Positions 43,069 to 53,481 of a DNA stretch of 64,000 bases are shown piece by piece; position 1 is the first letter of the stretch, and every line of letters starts with the position of its first letter. The translations under genes and the position numbers were made by a program. This DNA is from Marinicella rhabdoformis (GTDB lineage Bacteria; Pseudomonadota; Gammaproteobacteria; Xanthomonadales; Marinicellaceae), in the NCBI RefSeq assembly GCF_009671245.1, contig NZ_VTFS01000008.1:1-64000 (forward strand), read 5' to 3'. The notes under the pieces are model-generated. The model did not search any database. It was given only the letters and a program-made list of their open reading frames with translations, and was not told the DNA's origin.

Positions 43069-45921
43069 ATGAAACTGAACTTATCACCTATTGCAATGGC
43101 TGCAGCCATCGCATTATTGACGGCATGTGGGTCAGGCGTTAAACCTGATACAGCGTCAAATACAACTCCAGAAATCACATTAGACATACCCTATCAGTCT
43201 TTTGCTTTGGACAATGGCTTAGAAGTGATACTTCATGAAGACCATTCTGATCCGATTGTGGCGATTGCTACGATTGTCCATGTCGGTTCGGCACGTGAAA
43301 AAGCAGGGCGTACAGGTTTTGCTCATTTCTTTGAGCACATGTCTTTCAATAATTCTGAAAATGTACCCATGGGTGCCAACAGAAAAATGATTCCAGAATT
43401 AGGTGGTACAAGAAACGGTGGTACTTGGTCAGATGGCACCATGTATTATGAGGTGGTGCCGAAAGATGCTTTTGAAAAATTGATGTGGATCGATTCTGAT
43501 CGTTTTGGTTACATGATCAATACGGTAAAAGAAGCGACTTTAGAGCGTGAAAAGCAGGTTGTAAAAAACGAGAAGCGTCAACGTGTGGACAACCGCGCAT
43601 ACGGACACACCTCACATGTGATTAAAAAGGCTTTGTACCCAACATCTCACCCTTATAACTGGACGGTGATTGGTGATTTAGAAGATTTGCAAAACGCGAC
43701 ATTAGATGATGTGCGTGAATTTTATGACACATACTACACACCTGCCAATGCCACTTTGGTGATTGCCGGTGATATCGATGTTGCTGAAACAAAAGCTTCG
43801 GTTGAGCGTTGGTTTGGAGAAATTAAAAAAGGTGAGGGTGTTGCTGACTTAGAACCTATGGGTGTTTCTTTGAGCAAATCCAAGTCCTTTTACCACGAAG
43901 ACAATTTTGCCAAGTTACCTGAGTTGCGTTTAACTTTTCCTACTGTTGAGGAATACCACCCTGACAGTTATGCCTTGGATGCTTTGGGCGAAGTCCTGTC
44001 CAGTGGCAAACAAGCGCCGATGTTTACCACCATTGTTGAAGACAAAAAATTGTCATCGTCAATCGCTGCCTATAACCGTTCTGAAGAATTAACGGGTACA
44101 TTCACTTTGCGAGTGCGTGCCAATGCCGGTGTCGATTTGGATGATGCCATGGCCGCTTTGGATGAATCGCTGGCAAAATTTGAAACAGAAGGCGTCAGAG
44201 AGACCACCTTAACGAAAATCAAAGTACGCCAGGAAACTGGGTTTTACAGTCAAGTATCCAGTATTTTGAACAAGGCATTTCAGTTAGGGATTTACAACGA
44301 ATTTGCTGGCGACCCTGAGTATTACAAACAAGACATAGCCAACATCAAAGCAGTGACCAAGGAAGATGTGATGCGTGTTTATAACCAATACATCAAAAAC
44401 CAGCCAGCCATCATCACCAGCTTCGTGCCTAAGGGCCAAGCTGAACTGGCACTAGAGAATGCAACAGTTGCCGATGTGGTTGAAGAGCAAATTGTTCAAG
44501 GCAAAGAAAAGCAATTCACCGAAGACTTAAATGCTGAATTTGCCAAAACACCAAGCAAACACGATCGATCAGAGCCGCCATTGAGTGAATTGCCAGTGAT
44601 GAAATCTCCAGTGATTTGGCGAGATTCATTGTCTAATGGCATGCAATTGGCGGGCATCGAGCAGAATGAACTGCCCTTGGTGAACTTTACTTTGCGTATT
44701 CCGGGCGGTCAATTGTTGGACCAAGCGGGTAAAGGCGGTACGGCCAATTTAGTCGCTGCGATGTTGTCAGAAGGCACGGCGAATAAGACGCCAGCTGAGT
44801 TAGAAGATGCCATTGGCTTATTGGGTTCTGGCATCAATGTATCGACTTCAAAAACTGCCATCACAATTTCAGGTACGACATTGCGCAGAAACTTCGAAGC
44901 GACAGTGGATTTAGTCACAGAGATGTTAACCCAGCCGCGATTTGATGCCGCAGATTTTGAGCGTGTGAAGACTCGCACTTTAGAAAGCATCAAGGCCTCA
45001 TACGGTAACCCCAATGCAGTGGCTCAAAAAGTGTTCATGAAAAAGTTGTATGGTGATGCGCATGTGGCAGGGCGCCCCACGGTAGGAACTTTGGATTCGG
45101 TTGAAAGTATCACTTTAGGTGATGTTAAAACTTGGTTTAAGAACAATGTGACTGCTCAAAACAGCCAGTTCAATTTTGCAGGTGATGTCAATGCAATGGC
45201 GGCCAAAATGGCGCTCAAGTCATTGAATGATTCATTAAGCAGTCACAAGGTGGTGCTGCCTGTCATGCCCAAAACCAGTAACCCTGAAAAACCGCACGTG
45301 TATTTTATCGACATTCCAGATGCCAAACAGTCTGCTTTGTTCGTGGGTAAAAATATTCCAGATGGTAAGCATAAAGACATCAATGCCATAGAGATTGTAA
45401 ACAACCGTTTAGGTTCAGGTTCGAGCGCACGCTTGACTCAAATGCTCAGAATCACAAAAGGCTATACCTATGGGGCTTACTCTTATATCAGTGCCGGTGA
45501 TTATGATGGTGCATTTATTGCCGCCACGCAGGTGCGCAGTAACGTGACTCTAGAGTCACTACAAATATTACAAGATTTGATTGGTAATTATGCGGAGACT
45601 TTTGCAGCGACGGATTTGGCAACAACACAAAACCTGTTGAAGAAGGGTAATACACGTCGCTTTGAAACTTTGAATCAATTATTGTCAACAGTTAATGATG
45701 TGACACGTTTTGATAAAAGCGCACAGTTTTTAGAGCAAGAACAACAGGAGCTGGCTGGTATGACTTTGGATCAAGCGCATACTTTAATTGACAAGTACAT
45801 CAATGAACAGCAAATGATTTATGTGATTGCTGGTGATGCCAAGACTCAGTTGTCTCGAATTAAAGACTTGGGTTATGGTGAGCCTATCGTTTTAGATAAG
45901 GATGGACAACTTATTGAATAA
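43069..45921 (+). CDS. M16 family zinc metallopeptidase lipoprotein
   Basis: 950 residues from the ATG at 43069 (an upstream in-frame GTG would add four residues before the signal). The signal peptide MKLNLSPIAMAAAIALLTACGSG contains the lipobox LTAC, so it is lipid-anchored. The inverted zinc motif GFAHFFEHMSF (HxxEH) lies near residue 90, with the distal glutamate in EREKQVVKNEKRQR. A second, inactive M16 half follows (LRIPGGQLLDQAGKGGTANLVAAMLSEGT; the C-terminal R/Y motif is LRITKGYTYGAYSYIS). It resembles the two-domain periplasmic peptidases of marine gammaproteobacteria that digest peptides inside a clam-shell chamber. Confidence 0.93.
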   Translation: MKLNLSPIAMAAAIALLTACGSGVKPDTASNTTPEITLDIPYQSFALDNGLEVILHEDHSDPIVAIATIVHVGSAREKAGRTGFAHFFEHMSFNNSENVPMGANRKMIPELGGTRNGGTWSDGTMYYEVVPKDAFEKLMWIDSDRFGYMINTVKEATLEREKQVVKNEKRQRVDNRAYGHTSHVIKKALYPTSHPYNWTVIGDLEDLQNATLDDVREFYDTYYTPANATLVIAGDIDVAETKASVERWFGEIKKGEGVADLEPMGVSLSKSKSFYHEDNFAKLPELRLTFPTVEEYHPDSYALDALGEVLSSGKQAPMFTTIVEDKKLSSSIAAYNRSEELTGTFTLRVRANAGVDLDDAMAALDESLAKFETEGVRETTLTKIKVRQETGFYSQVSSILNKAFQLGIYNEFAGDPEYYKQDIANIKAVTKEDVMRVYNQYIKNQPAIITSFVPKGQAELALENATVADVVEEQIVQGKEKQFTEDLNAEFAKTPSKHDRSEPPLSELPVMKSPVIWRDSLSNGMQLAGIEQNELPLVNFTLRIPGGQLLDQAGKGGTANLVAAMLSEGTANKTPAELEDAIGLLGSGINVSTSKTAITISGTTLRRNFEATVDLVTEMLTQPRFDAADFERVKTRTLESIKASYGNPNAVAQKVFMKKLYGDAHVAGRPTVGTLDSVESITLGDVKTWFKNNVTAQNSQFNFAGDVNAMAAKMALKSLNDSLSSHKVVLPVMPKTSNPEKPHVYFIDIPDAKQSALFVGKNIPDGKHKDINAIEIVNNRLGSGSSARLTQMLRITKGYTYGAYSYISAGDYDGAFIAATQVRSNVTLESLQILQDLIGNYAETFAATDLATTQNLLKKGNTRRFETLNQLLSTVNDVTRFDKSAQFLEQEQQELAGMTLDQAHTLIDKYINEQQMIYVIAGDAKTQLSRIKDLGYGEPIVLDKDGQLIE

Positions 45922-45941
45922 CACACTGATGTGTCGTGTTA

Positions 45942-45968
45942 AAAAAACCCTCCCAGTGAGGGTTTTTT
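45942..45968 (+). terminator. Intrinsic terminator of M16 peptidase gene
   Basis: AAAAAACCCTC pairs with GAGGGTTTTTT over a 5-base loop, 21 bases after the stop, with the T-run built into the stem. Confidence 0.93.
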
Positions 45969-46247
45969 ATGTGATCAATGGAAGATTAAAAAACATCAAA
46001 ATTAATTTATGTGATTTAATTTTTAGTAAAAAAATATTAATAGAATAGGGTGACAAAAATGTCAGTCTCAATCTGGTAGGGCATTTTGAAACCATATTTA
46101 AATGTAAATTAATATAAATTTAGTTGGAAGTAGTCTAAAAAAAGTTCATTTTTTTCTGCATGTGTAATAGATTGTATTAGCGTTTGTAGTTTGCTACCCT
46201 AGGTCAAATATTATGATTGGCTTTTATTGTCTAATTCTGGAGAAGAG
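45969..46247. other. AT-rich upstream region of the subtilisin gene
   Basis: No gene is seen. The region should hold the promoter of the subtilisin gene at 46248. No -35/-10 pair stands out enough to call. The only clear signal is the ribosome site GGAGAAG just before the ATG. Confidence 0.5.
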
Positions 46248-49200
46248 ATGAAGTTTCAAAAATCTGTGTTAACAACTGCCATTTCCATGGCAATCACATT
46301 TTCAGCAGGTGCAAAAGAAATACCTGATCAATTAATCATTAAGTACAAAGAAAGTGTTAATGCAGACACTGCCAGGTCTGCAAATCATTTAAATAATTTG
46401 AGTTATGTGGCAGGAACATCTTTATCTCATCGTCGTTTTATGTATGACGATTCGCAAGTGGTGATTTTAGAGAAAAACTTCAATGATTCTGAAGTTAAAG
46501 AATTTATCGAAAGAATCAGTCAAGATCCAACTGTATTATATGTTGAAGAAGACAAACTAATGCAACCCACTTTCACACCTAACGATCCACTTTATAATGG
46601 TAACCAGTGGCATTATTATGAGGCTATTGGAGGTATCAACGCCGAAGCGGCTTGGGATATTACCCGTGGTGCTGGTGTTAATATTGCGGTCCTTGATACC
46701 GGTATTACCAACCATTCAGATTTGAACGGAAATATTGTTGGTGGTTATGACATGATATCAAATACTTTCGTTGCCAATGACGGTGGTGGTAGAGATGCTG
46801 ACCCATCAGATCCTGGTGACTGGGTCACAGCCAACGAATGTGGTAATAATCCGGCACAAGATTCTTCTTGGCATGGTACGCATGTGGCAGGAACCATCGG
46901 CGCGTTGACTGATAATGGTGTGGGTGTGGCAGGTGTTTCTCACCTATCAAATGTTATTCCTGTGCGTGTATTAGGTAAGTGTGGTGGTTTAACTTCAGAT
47001 ATTGCTGATGCCATCGTTTGGGCTTCCGGTGGTGCAGTGGGTGGTGTACCTGCCAATCCCAATCCAGCACAAGTAATTAATATGAGTTTAGGGGGGTCTG
47101 GTGCTTGTAGCAATGCATCACAAAATGCGATTAATGCCGCAGTAAACAATGGAACTGTAGTGGTTGTGGCATCAGGGAACGATAATGATAATGTGCAAGA
47201 TTACAACCCAGGAAACTGTAATAATGTGATTTCAGTGGCGGCCAATGACAGAAATGGGGATCGAGCTTATTATTCTAACTTTGGTAATTTAATCGATATT
47301 ACCGCGCCTGGGGGAGATGTCAATGTGGCGCAAGGTGGTGTTGGCTCAACACTCAATGATGGTGCGCAAGGCCCTGGAGCTGAAACGTATGTTTTTTATC
47401 AGGGAACTTCTATGGCAGCCCCACATGTTGCTGGTGTTGCTGGTTTGATGTACAGTGTTAACCCTAATTTAACTCCTGCACAAGTCGAATCGGCTATAAA
47501 AAATACAGCAAGGGCATTTCCTAATGGCTCTGACTGTAATGTCAATGACTGTGGTGAAGGTATTGTTGATGCAGAGGCTGCTGTCATAGCAGTTAATCAA
47601 GGTAACAATCCAGTGCTATCAACTGGAAATGACACGATTTCAGTTTGTGCCAGTCAAGGAAATACGGCTTTTGCCTTAACATTAACAGACTTTGGTAACA
47701 GCACTGACATGTCTGTTTCAGGTTGTCCAGCTGGAGCCAGTTGCAATTATTCTGTGAATCCCGTTAATAGCCCAACAAACAGCACCAATTTAAATATTTC
47801 AGGTTTGGCTGGTGTTACACCTAATTCATATGGATTAACTGCAACAGGAACCGATTCAGTGGATGGAAACATCACAGATGATTTGAATTTGACCTTGAGT
47901 GTATTGGCAGTCGCTGGATCTCCTGGTTTGACACAGCCAAGCAATGCGGCAACTGATGTTTCAACTCTACCTACGTTCAATTGGTCGGCAGGCAGCCAAG
48001 CCAGCAGTTATCAAATAGAAATTTCTACCGATGTAGGGTTCAGTAATATTGTGGAATCTACCACTGGTATCAATGGAACGTCGTACACAGCCAATAACAG
48101 CTTGAATAGCAACACAACTTATTTTTGGAGAGTCACTGCTGAAAATGCTTGTGGAACAGGTGATTCCACTGTATTTTCATTCACAACTGGAAATGAAGTG
48201 TGTCAGATATATACATCTTCTAATGTACCATTGCCTATTCCGGCAACAGGAACTTCTGGGCCAATGTCTGATGTGATACAAGTTAATGATACTGGTTTAA
48301 TTACTGATGTTAATGTTGTTAATTTAATTGGAACACATTCTTGGATTGAAGATTTGACATTTGATATCCAGTCACCTGCTGCTACTCAAGTTGAACTTGT
48401 GTCACAAGTTTGTGGCTCAAACGATGATTTTGATGTTAACTTTGATGACAATGGCGGTGCTACATTGCCATGTCCTTATACTGACGGTGGTACATATCAA
48501 CCTTCGGGATCTTTGAGTACATTGGTTGGTGAAGATTTGAATGGTAATTGGACCTTAAACATCAATGATGCAGCGGGTGGAGACAATGGTGATTTGACAA
48601 GTTGGGGATTAGAAATTTGTTACACTCCAGCAGTTACGAATACTCCACCAGTTGCGGTTGATGACATTGTAAGCACAGATGAGGATGTAATGGTGTCAGT
48701 TAATGTGTTGACTGGTGATTCAGATGCTGATGTAGGTGACACTCTATCAGTGACTTCTTGTGGTACTGCCACAAGTGGTTCAGTTTCACAAAACGTCAAT
48801 GCTTGTGAATACACGCCGAACCTTAATTTCAATGGTTCTGACAGCTTTGTATATACAATAACTGACGGCACAGACACAGATACGGCGACTGTAAACATCA
48901 CAGTTGATGCGGTTAATGATGCACCAACGGCTGACGCACAAACTGTGAATACAACCGAAGACAATGCAGTAGGCATCACTTTAACAGGTAGTGATCCAGA
49001 CAGTGATCCATTGACCTATTCGGTAAGCGCACCAAGCAACGGCAGCTTAAGCGGTACAGCACCTAACTTAACTTACACGCCTGATGCTGATTTCAATGGC
49101 GGTGACAGTTTTACTTTCACAGTCAATGACGGTACAGTTGATTCAGCAGCCGCTACAGTGACCATTAATGTCAGCGCAGTTAATGATGCTCCAACGGCAA

Positions 49201-50891
49201 ATGCACAGTCAGTTTCCACCGATGAAGACGTAGCCGTGGGCATCACCTTAACAGGTAGTGATCCAGACAGTGATCCATTGACCTATTCGGTAAGCGCACC
49301 AAGCAACGGCAGCTTAAGCGGTACAGCACCTAACTTAACTTACACGCCAGATGCCAACTTCAATGGTAATGACAGTTTCACGTTCACTGTCAATGATGGC
49401 ACGGCAAATTCTGGTGCGGCGACTGTAAGCATCACAGTTGATTCGGTTAATGACGTGCCAACAGCGAATTCACAAAGTACTTCTACTACAGAAGACAATG
49501 CAGTAGGCATCACTTTAACAGGTAGTGATCCAGACAGTGATCCATTGACCTATTCGGTAAGCGCACCAAGCAACGGCAGCTTAAGCGGTACAGCACCTAA
49601 CTTAACTTACACGCCTGATGCTGATTTCAATGGCGGTGACAGTTTTACTTTCACAGTCAATGACGGTACAGTTGATTCAGCAGCCGCTACAGTGACCATT
49701 AATGTCAGCGCAGTTAATGATGCTCCAACGGCAAATGCACAGCCAGTTTCCACCGATGAAGACGTAGCCGTGGGCATCACCTTAACGGGCAGTGATCCAG
49801 ACAGTGATCCACTGACCTATTCGGTAAGCGCACCAAGCAACGGCAGCTTAAGTGGTACAGCACCTAACTTAACTTACACACCAGATGCCAACTTCAATGG
49901 CGGTGACAGCTTCACTTTCACAGTCAATGACGGTACTGTTGATTCAAGTGCGGCCACTGTGAGCATCACCGTTGATTCAGTTAATGACGCGCCAACAGCG
50001 AACTCACAAAGTACTTCTACTACGGAAGACAATGCAGTAGGTATCACTTTAACGGGCAGTGATCCAGACAGTGATCCATTGACCTATTCGGTAAGCGCAC
50101 CAAGCAACGGCAGCTTAAGTGGTACAGCCCCTAACTTAACTTACACACCAGATGCTGATTTCAATGGCGGTGACAGTTTCACTTTCACTGTCAATGACGG
50201 TACAGTTGATTCTGTAGCCGCTACAGTGACCATTAATGTCAGCGCAGTTAATGATGCACCAACGGCAAATGCACAAACTGTGAACACAACCGAAGACAAT
50301 GCAGTAGGCATCACTTTAACAGGCAGTGATCCAGACAGTGATCCATTGACCTATTCGGTTGGCAGTCCAGCGAACGGCAGTTTAAGCGGAACTGCGCCTA
50401 ACTTAACTTACACGCCTGATGCTGATTTCAATGGCGGTGACAGTTTCACTTTTACTGTTAATGATGGCGCGACAAATTCAAGTGCGGCGACTGTAAGCAT
50501 CACAGTTGATTCGGTAAATGACCAGCCCAGCATGACAACCAGTGAGCAAGTTTATGCTTCATCGTCTGCTTTTGGCAATCAACTCACAGCTCCAATCGCA
50601 TGTTATTTTGATATGGGGCCTGATGATGAAGATGTTTCACAAAATGTTAGAGATATGTTGGTAACAGTTCCACCTAATAATATCATCAGCAATATTGATG
50701 TGGATGATGCAGGTCAATTGATCTACAGCATCATCGGTAACCCTGGTGTGGTTGAAGTGGAGGTTGCCATGCAAGATGATGGTGGTGATTCAGATGGTGG
50801 TATAGACACAACTGTTCAGCATACTTTTTATATCAATGTTCAAGATTATATTTTCCGAGATGACTTTGATAAGCAGGCTTGTGATTTGTAA
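46248..50891 (+). CDS. Secreted S8 subtilisin-like protease with P-domain and tandem Ig/cadherin-like repeats
   Basis: 1547 residues from the ATG at 46248, chosen for its GGAGAAG site. In order: signal peptide (ends near 23, SAGA-KE); inhibitor I9-type propeptide (~24-105); S8 domain with D150 (AVLDTGI), H209 (SSWHGTHVAG), oxyanion N311 (VASGND) and S388 (QGTSMAAPHVAG); a linker; a fibronectin-III-like domain (~565-650); a proprotein-convertase P-domain (~655-795). A diverged Ig-like repeat is followed by six 89-residue repeats (about 889-1422, DAPTAN...TYTPDADFNGGDSFTFTVND). It ends YIFRDDFDKQACDL, a variant of the shared terminal motif. It is a large extracellular protease. Confidence 0.95.
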   Translation: MKFQKSVLTTAISMAITFSAGAKEIPDQLIIKYKESVNADTARSANHLNNLSYVAGTSLSHRRFMYDDSQVVILEKNFNDSEVKEFIERISQDPTVLYVEEDKLMQPTFTPNDPLYNGNQWHYYEAIGGINAEAAWDITRGAGVNIAVLDTGITNHSDLNGNIVGGYDMISNTFVANDGGGRDADPSDPGDWVTANECGNNPAQDSSWHGTHVAGTIGALTDNGVGVAGVSHLSNVIPVRVLGKCGGLTSDIADAIVWASGGAVGGVPANPNPAQVINMSLGGSGACSNASQNAINAAVNNGTVVVVASGNDNDNVQDYNPGNCNNVISVAANDRNGDRAYYSNFGNLIDITAPGGDVNVAQGGVGSTLNDGAQGPGAETYVFYQGTSMAAPHVAGVAGLMYSVNPNLTPAQVESAIKNTARAFPNGSDCNVNDCGEGIVDAEAAVIAVNQGNNPVLSTGNDTISVCASQGNTAFALTLTDFGNSTDMSVSGCPAGASCNYSVNPVNSPTNSTNLNISGLAGVTPNSYGLTATGTDSVDGNITDDLNLTLSVLAVAGSPGLTQPSNAATDVSTLPTFNWSAGSQASSYQIEISTDVGFSNIVESTTGINGTSYTANNSLNSNTTYFWRVTAENACGTGDSTVFSFTTGNEVCQIYTSSNVPLPIPATGTSGPMSDVIQVNDTGLITDVNVVNLIGTHSWIEDLTFDIQSPAATQVELVSQVCGSNDDFDVNFDDNGGATLPCPYTDGGTYQPSGSLSTLVGEDLNGNWTLNINDAAGGDNGDLTSWGLEICYTPAVTNTPPVAVDDIVSTDEDVMVSVNVLTGDSDADVGDTLSVTSCGTATSGSVSQNVNACEYTPNLNFNGSDSFVYTITDGTDTDTATVNITVDAVNDAPTADAQTVNTTEDNAVGITLTGSDPDSDPLTYSVSAPSNGSLSGTAPNLTYTPDADFNGGDSFTFTVNDGTVDSAAATVTINVSAVNDAPTANAQSVSTDEDVAVGITLTGSDPDSDPLTYSVSAPSNGSLSGTAPNLTYTPDANFNGNDSFTFTVNDGTANSGAATVSITVDSVNDVPTANSQSTSTTEDNAVGITLTGSDPDSDPLTYSVSAPSNGSLSGTAPNLTYTPDADFNGGDSFTFTVNDGTVDSAAATVTINVSAVNDAPTANAQPVSTDEDVAVGITLTGSDPDSDPLTYSVSAPSNGSLSGTAPNLTYTPDANFNGGDSFTFTVNDGTVDSSAATVSITVDSVNDAPTANSQSTSTTEDNAVGITLTGSDPDSDPLTYSVSAPSNGSLSGTAPNLTYTPDADFNGGDSFTFTVNDGTVDSVAATVTINVSAVNDAPTANAQTVNTTEDNAVGITLTGSDPDSDPLTYSVGSPANGSLSGTAPNLTYTPDADFNGGDSFTFTVNDGATNSSAATVSITVDSVNDQPSMTTSEQVYASSSAFGNQLTAPIACYFDMGPDDEDVSQNVRDMLVTVPPNNIISNIDVDDAGQLIYSIIGNPGVVEVEVAMQDDGGDSDGGIDTTVQHTFYINVQDYIFRDDFDKQACDL
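48912..50513 (+). repeat. Six exact-length 267-bp tandem repeats inside the subtilisin gene
   Basis: Units start at 48912, 49179, 49446, 49713, 49980 and 50247, each encoding one 89-residue Ig/cadherin-like domain. Units 1, 3, 5 and 6 carry TTEDNAVGIT, while 2 and 4 carry STDEDVAVGIT. The array therefore shows a 534-bp higher-order period: 48957-49250 and 49491-49784 differ at only one base by eye. This points to recent dimer-wise amplification by unequal crossover or gene conversion. Confidence 0.95.
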
Positions 50892-50916
50892 GTTAGTTTT
50901 TTAATTTTAAGCAATG

Positions 50917-50945
50917 AAAGCCCGGCACATGTCGGGCTTTTTATT
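50917..50945 (+). terminator. Intrinsic terminator of the subtilisin gene
   Basis: AAAGCCCG and CGGGCTTT form an 8-bp stem (50917-50924 with 50933-50940) with an 8-base loop, followed by TTATTT, 26 bases after the stop. Confidence 0.9.
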
Positions 50946-50992
50946 TGTCTGTGTATGTCTTAAGATGTGAATATTACTAAGAGGAAGGGTTT

Positions 50993-53458
50993 ATGACACG
51001 TTTATGTTTGATTTTGATTTTATTGTCTTCACATGCTTGGGGCGATGAGTCTCAGGGTTGTAGAGGAGGGGCTGGTAATACAAAAGTGATTGTTACATCA
51101 AGTGCTGACAGTGGGCAAGGCACATTACGGGAAGCTGTGAACCAGGGTTTTTGTGGAGAAGCAGTAATCAGTTTTCAAAATGCCATGACCATTACGCTTG
51201 AATCAACTATCAATATCACTCAAGCAGTTGAAATAAATGGCGATGGGCTTGAAGTCATCATTGCAGGAAATGGGCATCAAATATTTAATGTGGTAAACAG
51301 TAATGACGCTTTGAACATAAGTCAATTGAAGTTGATTGGTGGCGCAGTGTCAGATGAAGGTGCTGCAATTAAAAACCTAGGCAGATTAACTGTTTCGCAA
51401 TGCGAGTTTTTAGATAACCAAGGTGCGCTTGATTCAGTGATTCATAACCAACACATTGCGGAGATTACAGATTCTGTTTTTGCACACCATTCTGTAGATC
51501 TTGGTGTCATAGTTAATACATCCAATGGGCAAGTAACAGCTGAAAACGTCACTTTTTACAATAATGGACGCACTCAGTCAATAGCCTCCGCGATCCATAA
51601 CGATGGTCTATTTCAAGGGTCGCATTTGACCATATCTCAGCACTTCGGTGGCGCAGCCATTTTAAACATGGGTGTATTAACTTTACAAAATAGTTTGGTT
51701 TCTGGGTTAGGGACAAATACTTTGGCATGCGACAATGACAAAGGCAATGTCACAATTGATCATTCATTGATTGAATCAGGCAACTGTGGTGGTGATGTGT
51801 TTGGTAATCCGGGCTTGTTGCCTTTGGCATATAACGGTGGTGTGACTCAGACTGTTGGCCTGTCATATGACAGTGCGGCGATTGATTCAGCTAATGATTC
51901 TACTTGTGCCAATGATGATCAAAGAGGCGTAGACAGACCGCAATATGGTCATTGCGATGTGGGTGCGTTTGAATTTGATAGTGCGCCTGTTTTATATGTA
52001 GATGCATCAGCGACTTCCAATATAGAAGGTGTTTGTGACGTAGGTGCATGTTGGCAAGAAGCTTATCAACACCTCAATGATGCACTGGCTGTCAGTGGTA
52101 ATCATGACATTTGGGTGGCCCAAGGCGTTTATTATCCAGATTTAGGCAGTGGTGTGACAAATGATGATCCTGATGCCAGTTTTTTGCTCAATTCAGGTCA
52201 TCAAGTTTTTGGCGGTTTTTCGGGAAATGAAACATTATTGGAGCAGAGGAATCCCGACATTTATTTAACTGTGCTCAGTGGAGATATCGATCAAAATGAC
52301 GTCGACTCTGATGCCGATGGTGTGATTCAGTCGCCAAGTGATGTCATGGGTAATAACAGTTACAACATCATGGAACTGGAATCTGATGGTGGGAAGATAG
52401 ATGGCGTGACATTCACTGCAGGTCATTCACGTTTGCCTGTAGGGAGTGTTCAAACTGATAATCGAGGCAATGGTCTGCCGCAAGAAAATGGTGGTGCCAT
52501 ATATGCAAACTATCAATCAGTAACACTTGATAATGTTAATTTTATTGGTAACCAATCTGAACGAATTGGTGGTGCAATCTTTGACTGTGATGGTTGCGAA
52601 ATCAATAACAGTTTGTTTATAAATAACCATGCGATTGATGTTGGTGGTGCAATAACTTGCTTTGACTGTGTGATAACTGATTCAAGATTTGAAAATAATG
52701 TTTCAGACAGTCAAGGTGGTGGTATGAGGGGTTATGGTGAGTTGATTGATAATATTTTTTCTGAGAATTTGTCAGGTTCCAATGGCGGCGCATTGATGGC
52801 TACTGGTGGAGATGTTTACATTAATCGAAACGTATTTATAAACAATTCCAGTGATTCAAGTGGTGGTGCCATGAGGTCACATGCCAATACAGAGATAAGA
52901 AACAGTGCCTTTGTAGGAAATCAGGCTGTAGGTGATGGTGGTGCTGTATGGCTTACAGGAAACGGGAATTCAAGTGAATTGATTGGTAGCACATTTTCAG
53001 GGAATGGCTCAATATCAGGTGGAGCAATTACAATTTCTTCCCATGATTTAGATATAAAAAATACAGTGATTTGGAATAACCAAGACCAATCAATAGCAGG
53101 AAGTTCTTCTCATTCAATTTTAAATGATAATCAAGGCAGTGATTTGTATATCATCCACTCAGACATTGAAAACTCAGGTGCTCAGGTTCAATGGGATCCA
53201 TTGCTGGGTACTGATGGTGGCAATAACAGGGACCTCGATCCAAAATTCATTCAGGCATACGACTGGCAAAATCAAATGGTAGCAGTGGACTTAAGCTTAC
53301 CTGCTGATTCCCCATTAATTGATCGTGGTGGCAGTGGTTTATTGCAAGGGCCTAAAGATCAGTTTGATTTATTGGGTAAGGTAAGAGAAGTGGGTGACCA
53401 AGTTGATATGGGGGCATATGAATCTAATGATTTAATATTTAGAGACGGATTTGATTAA
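50993..53458 (+). CDS. Secreted parallel beta-helix protein
   Basis: 821 residues, with a strong GAGGAAGGG site before the ATG. The signal peptide is MTRLCLILILLSSHAWG. The first half begins with the secreted 'GTLREAV' element (SSADSGQGTLREAVNQG) and ends in a choice-of-anchor-Q-like block (NGGVTQTVGLSYDSAAIDSAND...DQRGVDRPQYGHCDVGAFEF). The second half is a new beta-helix (DIWVAQGVYYPDL...GGAIYAN, GGAIFDC, GGAITCF, GGGMRGY, GGALMAT, GGAMRSH, GGAVWLT rungs). It ends NDLIFRDGFD, the shared terminal motif. Such helices bind or cleave polysaccharide; no catalytic site could be assigned. It follows the subtilisin gene after a terminator. Confidence 0.88.
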   Translation: MTRLCLILILLSSHAWGDESQGCRGGAGNTKVIVTSSADSGQGTLREAVNQGFCGEAVISFQNAMTITLESTINITQAVEINGDGLEVIIAGNGHQIFNVVNSNDALNISQLKLIGGAVSDEGAAIKNLGRLTVSQCEFLDNQGALDSVIHNQHIAEITDSVFAHHSVDLGVIVNTSNGQVTAENVTFYNNGRTQSIASAIHNDGLFQGSHLTISQHFGGAAILNMGVLTLQNSLVSGLGTNTLACDNDKGNVTIDHSLIESGNCGGDVFGNPGLLPLAYNGGVTQTVGLSYDSAAIDSANDSTCANDDQRGVDRPQYGHCDVGAFEFDSAPVLYVDASATSNIEGVCDVGACWQEAYQHLNDALAVSGNHDIWVAQGVYYPDLGSGVTNDDPDASFLLNSGHQVFGGFSGNETLLEQRNPDIYLTVLSGDIDQNDVDSDADGVIQSPSDVMGNNSYNIMELESDGGKIDGVTFTAGHSRLPVGSVQTDNRGNGLPQENGGAIYANYQSVTLDNVNFIGNQSERIGGAIFDCDGCEINNSLFINNHAIDVGGAITCFDCVITDSRFENNVSDSQGGGMRGYGELIDNIFSENLSGSNGGALMATGGDVYINRNVFINNSSDSSGGAMRSHANTEIRNSAFVGNQAVGDGGAVWLTGNGNSSELIGSTFSGNGSISGGAITISSHDLDIKNTVIWNNQDQSIAGSSSHSILNDNQGSDLYIIHSDIENSGAQVQWDPLLGTDGGNNRDLDPKFIQAYDWQNQMVAVDLSLPADSPLIDRGGSGLLQGPKDQFDLLGKVREVGDQVDMGAYESNDLIFRDGFD

Positions 53459-53481
53459 AATATTTAGAAAATAATTTTTTT

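Noticed and set aside
48912-50513. Regular direct repeats that could suggest a CRISPR array
   Set aside because: The units are 267 bp, contiguous, in frame and encode Ig/cadherin-like domains; there are no spacers or cas genes.
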